NCBI RefSeq assembly: GCF_014172375.1
Contig: NZ_WNXD01000002.1
Location: 1,736,001-1,800,000, forward strand
Reading direction: 5' to 3'
Length of the DNA stretch: 64,000 bases
Source of the DNA: Pedobacter planticolens
Lineage (GTDB): Bacteria; Bacteroidota; Bacteroidia; Sphingobacteriales; Sphingobacteriaceae
Below the pieces are notes generated by a model. That model was not told where the DNA came from. It made no database searches and saw only the letters and a list, made by a program, of their open reading frames with translations. Shown here in pieces: positions 59,101-64,000 of the stretch; position 1 is the stretch's first letter, and the number at the start of each line of letters is the position of its first letter. The position numbers were made by a program, and so were the translations under genes.

Positions 59101-59927
59101 AGTTGTTATTACACAACTATGGTATCCGTGTAAACGAAGAATTAGGTGCTTATAAACGTGATAAATTTGCGATTAGTGTTGGTGATGAGTTACCATCAGG
59201 AATTGTTCAAATGGCGAAAGTTTATGTAGCTAAAAAACGTAAATTAAAAGTAGGTGATAAGATGGCTGGTCGTCACGGTAATAAGGGTATTGTTGCTCGT
59301 ATTGTACGTGATGAAGATATGCCATTCTTAGAAGATGGAACACCAGTTGATATCGTGTTGAACCCACTGGGTGTACCTTCACGTATGAACCTTGGTCAAA
59401 TCTACGAAACTGTATTAGCTTGGGCTGGTAAAGAATTGGGTGTTAAATTTGCAACTCCAATTTTTGATGGTGCTAAGTCTGAAGAGGTTGAAGAGTGGAT
59501 TGCTAAAGCAGGTGTGCCAGCTTCTGGTAGAACTTACTTACACAATGGTTTAACGGGTGAGAAATTTGATCAGCCGACTACAGTAGGTATTATTTATATG
59601 CTTAAACTGGGTCACATGGTTGATGATAAGATGCACGCTCGTTCTATCGGACCATACTCATTAATTACACAACAACCATTGGGTGGTAAAGCTCAATTCG
59701 GTGGTCAGCGTTTTGGTGAGATGGAGGTTTGGGCATTAGAGGCATTTGGTGCAGCTAATATCCTTCAAGAGATCTTAACAGTTAAATCTGATGATGTTAT
59801 TGGAAGAGCCAAAACTTACGAAGCCATCGTTAAAGGCGAAAACTTACCAACTCCTGGTGTACCAGAATCATTTAATGTATTGGTACATGAGTTACGCGGT
59901 TTAGGTTTAGATATTACGTTAGACTAA
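56121..59927 (+). CDS. rpoB: RNA polymerase beta subunit
   Basis: The 1268-residue beta subunit of RNA polymerase. The start is TTG at 56121, because [20 protein letters not shown] matches the usual Bacteroidota N-terminus and no in-frame ATG is near. Conserved segments include the rifampicin region [20 protein letters not shown] and [13 protein letters not shown], then [27 protein letters not shown] and the C-terminal [15 protein letters not shown]. The rifampicin region shows the sensitive-type residues as far as I can judge. It is followed by a word-repeat hairpin and rpoC. Confidence 0.98.
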   Translation: MANKVVDQRVNFARSKHIIDYPDFLDVQLQSFREFFQIETTSDNRHTEGLFKVFAENFPITDSRNIFVLEFLDYFIDPPRYDIPECIDRGLTYSVPLKAKLKLSCNDAEHEDFETIIQDVYLGTIPYMTPKGTFVINGAERVIVSQLHRSPGVFFGQSRHTNGTKLYSARVIPFKGSWIEFATDVNNVMYAYIDRKKKFPVTTLLRAIGYDSDKDILELFDLADEVKVSKSGLKKYTGRKLAARVLRKWTEDFVDEDTGEVVSIDRNEVILDRDTVLEDDHIDMIIDAGVKTIILSKEDGASQADYTIIYNTLQKDTSNSEKEAVENIYRALRNAEPPDEETARGIIERLFFSDKRYDLGDVGRYRINRKLKMDTPDHVKVLTKADIIAIVKYLIKLINSKEEVDDIDHLSNRRVRTVGEQLYAQFGVGLARMARTIRERMNIRDNEVFTPTDLINARTLSSVINSFFGTNQLSQFMDQTNPLAEITHKRRLSALGPGGLSRERAGFEVRDVHYTHYGRLCTIETPEGPNIGLISSLCVHAKINSLGFIETPYKPVEGGKVMVDKPVIYLSAEDEDGKTIAQANAEYDDKGNFTTARVKARYEGDFPIIEPEKLDLMDIAPNQITSIAASLIPFLEHDDANRALMGSNMQRQAVPLLRPEAPIVGTGLEGRVARDSRTLINAEGDGVVEYVDANEITIKYVRNDGDRLVSFEGDSKTYKLIKFKKTNQNTCINLKPIVKKGQKVVKGQVLCEGYATENGELALGRNLKVAFMPWQGYNFEDAIVINERIVRDDIFTSLHIEEFELEVRDTKRGEEELTPDIPNVSEEATKDLDENGIIRIGAEVKEGDILIGKITPKGESDPSPEEKLLRAIFGDKAGDVKDASLKTPPSIKGVVIDTKLFSRAKKTTKAEEKSAIEKLDKRYNLATENLKNELVDKLFQIVNGKTSQGVFNVYKELLIAKGAKFTQKILADLEYAHINPYKWTTDDDKNDQIKLLLHNYGIRVNEELGAYKRDKFAISVGDELPSGIVQMAKVYVAKKRKLKVGDKMAGRHGNKGIVARIVRDEDMPFLEDGTPVDIVLNPLGVPSRMNLGQIYETVLAWAGKELGVKFATPIFDGAKSEEVEEWIAKAGVPASGRTYLHNGLTGEKFDQPTTVGIIYMLKLGHMVDDKMHARSIGPYSLITQQPLGGKAQFGGQRFGEMEVWALEAFGAANILQEILTVKSDDVIGRAKTYEAIVKGENLPTPGVPESFNVLVHELRGLGLDITLD

Positions 59928-59940
59928 GTATTTAGTATCG

Positions 59941-59991
59941 AGTATTTAGTATTTAGATAAAGCCAAACGCCTAGTCTAAATACTAAATACT
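59941..59991. repeat. Perfect 17-bp inverted word repeat between rpoB and rpoC
   Basis: AGTATTTAGTATTTAGA (59941-59957) pairs perfectly with TCTAAATACTAAATACT (59975-59991) around 17 nt. More copies of the words lie to the left from 59928 and to the right to 60005. Same words as 9257-9284. Confidence 0.8.
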
Positions 59992-60020
59992 AATGACTAA
60001 CTACTCAAAATTAAAGAGCT

Positions 60021-63000
60021 ATGTCTTACAAAAAGGATAATAAATTAAAAAGCAATTTCACCTCGATAACCATTAGCTTATCGTCTCCAGAAACTATTTT
60101 GGAGCGTTCAAGTGGTGAGGTGTTAAAACCTGAGACTATCAATTATCGTACTTACAAACCTGAACGTGATGGTTTGTTTTGCGAGCGTATTTTTGGTCCG
60201 GTAAAAGATTACGAATGTCATTGCGGTAAATACAAACGTATCCGTTATAAAGGTATTGTTTGCGACCGTTGTGGTGTTGAGGTAACTGAGAAAAAAGTAC
60301 GTAGAGAGCGTATGGGACACATCAATTTGGTGGTTCCTGTGGCGCATATCTGGTATTTCCGTTCTTTACCTAACAAAATCGGTTACTTATTAGGTTTACC
60401 TACCAAAAGATTAGATTTGATTATTTACTACGAACGTTATGTAGTTATTCAGTCTGGTTTAATGGAGGCAGAAGGTATCAACTATATGGACTTCTTAACT
60501 GAAGAAGAATATTTAGATATCTTAGATAAATTACCTAAAGAAAATCAATATTTAGATGATAAAGATCCTAATAAATTCATCGCCAAAATGGGTGCTGAAG
60601 CGTTAGAAGATTTATTAAAACGTATTGACTTAGATACTTTATCATACAACTTACGTCACCAAGCTGCTAACGAAACTTCGCAACAACGTAAAAATGAAGC
60701 GTTAAAACGTCTTCAAGTTGTTGAGGCTTTCCGTGGTGCTAGAACTCGTATTGAGAATAACCCAGAGTGGATGATTATTAAAATCGTTCCTGTTATTCCA
60801 CCAGAATTACGTCCTTTAGTACCTCTAGAAGGTGGTCGTTTTGCAACTTCAGATTTGAACGATTTATATCGTCGTGTAATTATCCGTAACAACCGTTTAA
60901 AACGTTTGATCGAGATTAAAGCACCAGAAGTTATTTTACGTAACGAGAAACGTATGTTACAGGAAGCTGTAGATTCGTTATTCGATAACTCACGTAAAGT
61001 AAATGCTGTTAAAACTGAAGGTAACAGAGCATTAAAATCTTTATCAGATATCTTAAAAGGTAAACAAGGTCGTTTCCGTCAAAACTTACTAGGTAAACGT
61101 GTAGATTATTCTGCTCGTTCGGTAATTGTTGTAGGACCAAACCTTAAACTACATGAGTGTGGTTTACCAAAAGATATGGCTGCTGAGCTTTTCAAACCGT
61201 TTATTATTCGTAAGATGATTGAACGTGGAATTGTGAAAACAGTTAAATCTGCTAAGAAAATTGTTGATAGAAAAGACCCACTAGTTTGGGATATTCTAGA
61301 AAACGTATTGAAAGGACACCCAGTATTGCTTAACCGTGCGCCTACGTTGCACAGATTAGGTATTCAGTCTTTCCAACCACGTTTAATTGAAGGAAAAGCG
61401 ATCCAATTACACCCATTAGTTTGTACTGCATTTAACGCGGATTTTGATGGTGACCAGATGGCAGTGCATTTACCTTTAGGTCATGCAGCAATTTTGGAAG
61501 CCCAAGTTCTAATGTTAGCAGCTCACAACATTCTAAACCCTGCAAATGGTACACCGATTACGGTTCCATCTCAGGATATGGTTTTGGGTCTTTATTATAT
61601 TACTAAAGGCCGTAGAACTGACGAAGGACGTGTAGTTAAAGGACAAGATTCATCATTCTATTCTCCAGAAGAAGTTATTATTGCTTACAACGAGAAGAAA
61701 ATTGATTTACACGCTTTCATTAAAGTGAAAGTTAATGTAAAACAAGAAGATGGAACTATCGTAAATAAATTAACTGAAACAACTGTTGGTAGAGTATTAT
61801 TCAACCAAATGGTGCCAGAAGAAGTGGGTTATATCAACGAACTATTAACTAAGAAATCTTTAAGAGATATTATTGGTGAAGTAGTGAAGATGACTGGTAT
61901 GGCTCGTTCTGCAAGATTCTTGGATGATATCAAAGAACTTGGTTTTAGAATGGCTTTCCAAGGTGGATTATCGTTTAACTTACAAGATGTTAATATTCCA
62001 GTAGAGAAACATACTTTATTGGCACAAGCAGCAGGTGAAGTTGAAGAGGTAAGAAACAACTATAACATGGGTTTCATTACCAACAACGAACGTTATAACC
62101 AAATTATCGATATCTGGACACGTATCAACAACCGTTTAACTACGTTTGTAATGAACCAATTGTCTAGCGATAACCAAGGTTTCAACTCTGTTTATATGAT
62201 GCTTGACTCTGGAGCCCGTGGTTCGAAAGAGCAAATTCGTCAGTTAGCAGGTATGCGTGGTTTGATGGCTAAGCCTCAAAAATCAGGTTCTGGTGGTGAG
62301 ATTATCGAAAACCCGATTTTATCTAACTTTAAAGAAGGATTATCGGTATTAGAATACTTTATCTCTACTCACGGTGCTCGTAAAGGTTTGGCGGATACAG
62401 CGTTAAAAACTGCTGATGCTGGTTACTTAACTCGTCGTTTACATGACGTTGCACAAGACATGATCGTTAACGCGGTTGATTGTGGTACGTTAAGAGGTAT
62501 GTACACTACTGCATTAAAAGATCAAGAAGATATTGTTGAGCCATTATATGACAGAATTTTAGGTCGTATTTCTCTACATGATGTATTCAATCCATTAGAC
62601 GGTAAATTGTTAGTGGGTGCTGGATTAGACATCACGGAAGAAATTGCTAAAACAATTGAAGAATCTCCATTAGAAGGTATTGAAATTCGTTCGGTATTAA
62701 CTTGCGAAAATAAAAGAGGTGTTTGTTCATTATGTTATGGACGTAACTTAGCATCTGGTAAACGTGTTCAAAGAGGTGAAGCTGTTGGTGTAATTGCTGC
62801 ACAGTCAATCGGAGAGCCGGGTACACAGTTAACGTTACGTACATTCCACGTGGGTGGTACTGCATCAAACATTGCTGCAGAATCTCAAATCAACGCTAAA
62901 TTTGATGGTGTTATCGAGTTTGAAAACTTACGTACTGTACCAACAACAACGGAAGACGGTGTAGTTGAGATTGTATTAGGTCGTTCGGGCGAGTTTAAAA

Positions 63001-64000
63001 TTACTGAACCAGGTACTGGAAAAGTAATTGTAACTAACAATGTTCCTTATGGTGCATTCTTATTCGTTAAAGAAGGTCAAAAAATCTCTAAAGGCGATAA
63101 GATTTGTTCATGGGATCCATACAACGCGGTTATTATCTCAGAGTTTGCAGGTAAAATTCATTTCGATGCTATCGTAGAAGGTGTTACTTTCCGTGAAGAA
63201 TCAGATGAACAAACTGGTCACCGTGAGAAAGTAATTATCGATACACGTGATAAAACTAAAAACCCTGCTATTCAGGTAGTAGATAAAAAAGGTGAGTTAA
63301 TCAGAAACTATAACATCCCAGTTGGTGCTCACATCGCTATTGAAGAAGGCGAAGCAGTTCAAACAGGTCAAATCTTAGTTAAAATACCTCGTGCAACAGG
63401 AAAAACAAGAGATATTACGGGTGGTTTACCACGTGTAACTGAGTTATTCGAAGCACGTAACCCATCTAACCCAGCTGTAGTAACTGAGATTGATGGTGTG
63501 GTAACTTTAGGTGGTGTTAAACGTGGTAATCGCGAAATGACTATCGAAAGTAAAGATGGAGAAGTTAAAAAATATCTAGTTCCATTGTCTAAACACATTT
63601 TGGTACAGGATAATGACTTTGTGAAAGCAGGTATGCCATTATCTGATGGATCAATTTCTCCAGCTGATATTTTAGCTATTAAAGGCCCTGCGGCTGTACA
63701 AGAATACTTAGTTAATGGTATCCAAGAGGTTTACCGTTTACAAGGTGTGAAAATTAACGATAAGCACTTTGAAGTAATTGTACACCAAATGATGCAGAAA
63801 GTTCATATCGAAGATCCGGGTGATACTCGTTTCTTAGAAAATGACTCTGTTGATAGATGGGACTTTATGGTTGAGAACGATGACATCTATGACAAAAAAG
63901 TTGTAGTAGAAGCTGGTGACTCAAACACTGTAAAACCAGGTCAAATCTTGTCATTACGTAAATTAAGAGATGAAAATTCTCAATTGAAACGTAAAGATTT
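60021..64000 (+). CDS. rpoC: RNA polymerase beta' subunit, 3' end outside the window
   Basis: The ATG at 60021 opens a frame that runs 1326 codons to the window edge; the full protein is usually near 1430 residues in this phylum, so about 100 are missing. The zinc ribbon uses C66, C68, C81 and C84 (CHCGKY, CDRCG). The catalytic loop NADFDGDQM lies at 472-480 with D474, D476 and D478 binding Mg2+. The bridge helix and trigger loop region ([19 protein letters not shown]) is clear. Last visible residues are near SQLKRKD. Confidence 0.98.
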   Translation, partial: MSYKKDNKLKSNFTSITISLSSPETILERSSGEVLKPETINYRTYKPERDGLFCERIFGPVKDYECHCGKYKRIRYKGIVCDRCGVEVTEKKVRRERMGHINLVVPVAHIWYFRSLPNKIGYLLGLPTKRLDLIIYYERYVVIQSGLMEAEGINYMDFLTEEEYLDILDKLPKENQYLDDKDPNKFIAKMGAEALEDLLKRIDLDTLSYNLRHQAANETSQQRKNEALKRLQVVEAFRGARTRIENNPEWMIIKIVPVIPPELRPLVPLEGGRFATSDLNDLYRRVIIRNNRLKRLIEIKAPEVILRNEKRMLQEAVDSLFDNSRKVNAVKTEGNRALKSLSDILKGKQGRFRQNLLGKRVDYSARSVIVVGPNLKLHECGLPKDMAAELFKPFIIRKMIERGIVKTVKSAKKIVDRKDPLVWDILENVLKGHPVLLNRAPTLHRLGIQSFQPRLIEGKAIQLHPLVCTAFNADFDGDQMAVHLPLGHAAILEAQVLMLAAHNILNPANGTPITVPSQDMVLGLYYITKGRRTDEGRVVKGQDSSFYSPEEVIIAYNEKKIDLHAFIKVKVNVKQEDGTIVNKLTETTVGRVLFNQMVPEEVGYINELLTKKSLRDIIGEVVKMTGMARSARFLDDIKELGFRMAFQGGLSFNLQDVNIPVEKHTLLAQAAGEVEEVRNNYNMGFITNNERYNQIIDIWTRINNRLTTFVMNQLSSDNQGFNSVYMMLDSGARGSKEQIRQLAGMRGLMAKPQKSGSGGEIIENPILSNFKEGLSVLEYFISTHGARKGLADTALKTADAGYLTRRLHDVAQDMIVNAVDCGTLRGMYTTALKDQEDIVEPLYDRILGRISLHDVFNPLDGKLLVGAGLDITEEIAKTIEESPLEGIEIRSVLTCENKRGVCSLCYGRNLASGKRVQRGEAVGVIAAQSIGEPGTQLTLRTFHVGGTASNIAAESQINAKFDGVIEFENLRTVPTTTEDGVVEIVLGRSGEFKITEPGTGKVIVTNNVPYGAFLFVKEGQKISKGDKICSWDPYNAVIISEFAGKIHFDAIVEGVTFREESDEQTGHREKVIIDTRDKTKNPAIQVVDKKGELIRNYNIPVGAHIAIEEGEAVQTGQILVKIPRATGKTRDITGGLPRVTELFEARNPSNPAVVTEIDGVVTLGGVKRGNREMTIESKDGEVKKYLVPLSKHILVQDNDFVKAGMPLSDGSISPADILAIKGPAAVQEYLVNGIQEVYRLQGVKINDKHFEVIVHQMMQKVHIEDPGDTRFLENDSVDRWDFMVENDDIYDKKVVVEAGDSNTVKPGQILSLRKLRDENSQLKRKD

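Overview
The window is chromosomal DNA from a low-GC member of the Bacteroidota, most likely Sphingobacteriaceae (Pedobacter or a near relative). This placement is inferred. It rests on TAnnTTTG -7 promoter boxes, the near absence of Shine-Dalgarno sequences, a SusC-style TonB receptor, AsmA-like and DUF3050 proteins, and protein sequences that read like Pedobacter orthologues. No database search was possible. All starts, hairpins and repeats were read by eye.

Layout. 1-3900: the first codons of dnaX (minus), a tiny orphan ORF with a terminator, a secreted beta-barrel-like protein, the rpsF-rpsR-rplI operon and mtgA. 3966-10627: an AsmA-like protein, conserved unknowns, a DUF3050 protein and a two-gene Fe-S/membrane electron-transfer unit. 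10864-15490: tRNA-Phe, a methyltransferase, a 39-residue Lys/Cys protein, ferritin, an HTH membrane regulator, SRPBCC and VOC proteins and thymidine kinase. 15583-22661: an acidic unknown and the elongasome operon mreB-mreC-mreD-mrdA-rodA (minus), interrupted by a four-helix-bundle gene. 23052-25307: purN and purH. 25568-30775: rpsT, radC, an endonuclease/phosphatase gene and a C10 (streptopain-like) protease with a lipoprotein, enclosed by a 91-bp duplication. 30937-36433: pheT, zapA, a structured RNA candidate, rny and a DUF962 protein. 36509-42575: a TonB receptor with a beta-helix lipoprotein, a lipoprotein gene broken by a stop codon, and a transglutaminase-like protein. 42872-50743: a bifunctional acyltransferase, a helix-hairpin-helix protein, apt, an acyl-CoA dehydrogenase, rpsU, xerC and hpf. 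50951-64000: the conserved tRNA-Thr/Tyr/Gly/Thr-tuf-tRNA-Trp-secE-nusG-rplKAJL-rpoBC block, with rpoC running off the end.

The coding content is largely housekeeping: translation, transcription, cell-wall elongation, purine synthesis and RNA decay. The unusual material lies between genes. The best candidate for something undescribed is the four-helix-bundle gene (21227-21601) between mreB and mreC. It belongs to the family encoded by intervening sequences of 23S rRNA, and here it is bracketed by 33-nt imperfect inverted repeats that abut its own start and the mreC start, as if an rRNA-type intervening sequence had settled in an mRNA. Other leads are the duplication around the C10 protease cassette; strong Shine-Dalgarno sequences confined to rpsR, rpsU and hpf; several families of word-like intergenic repeats; and a three-unit 11-bp operator-like array before the HTH regulator.
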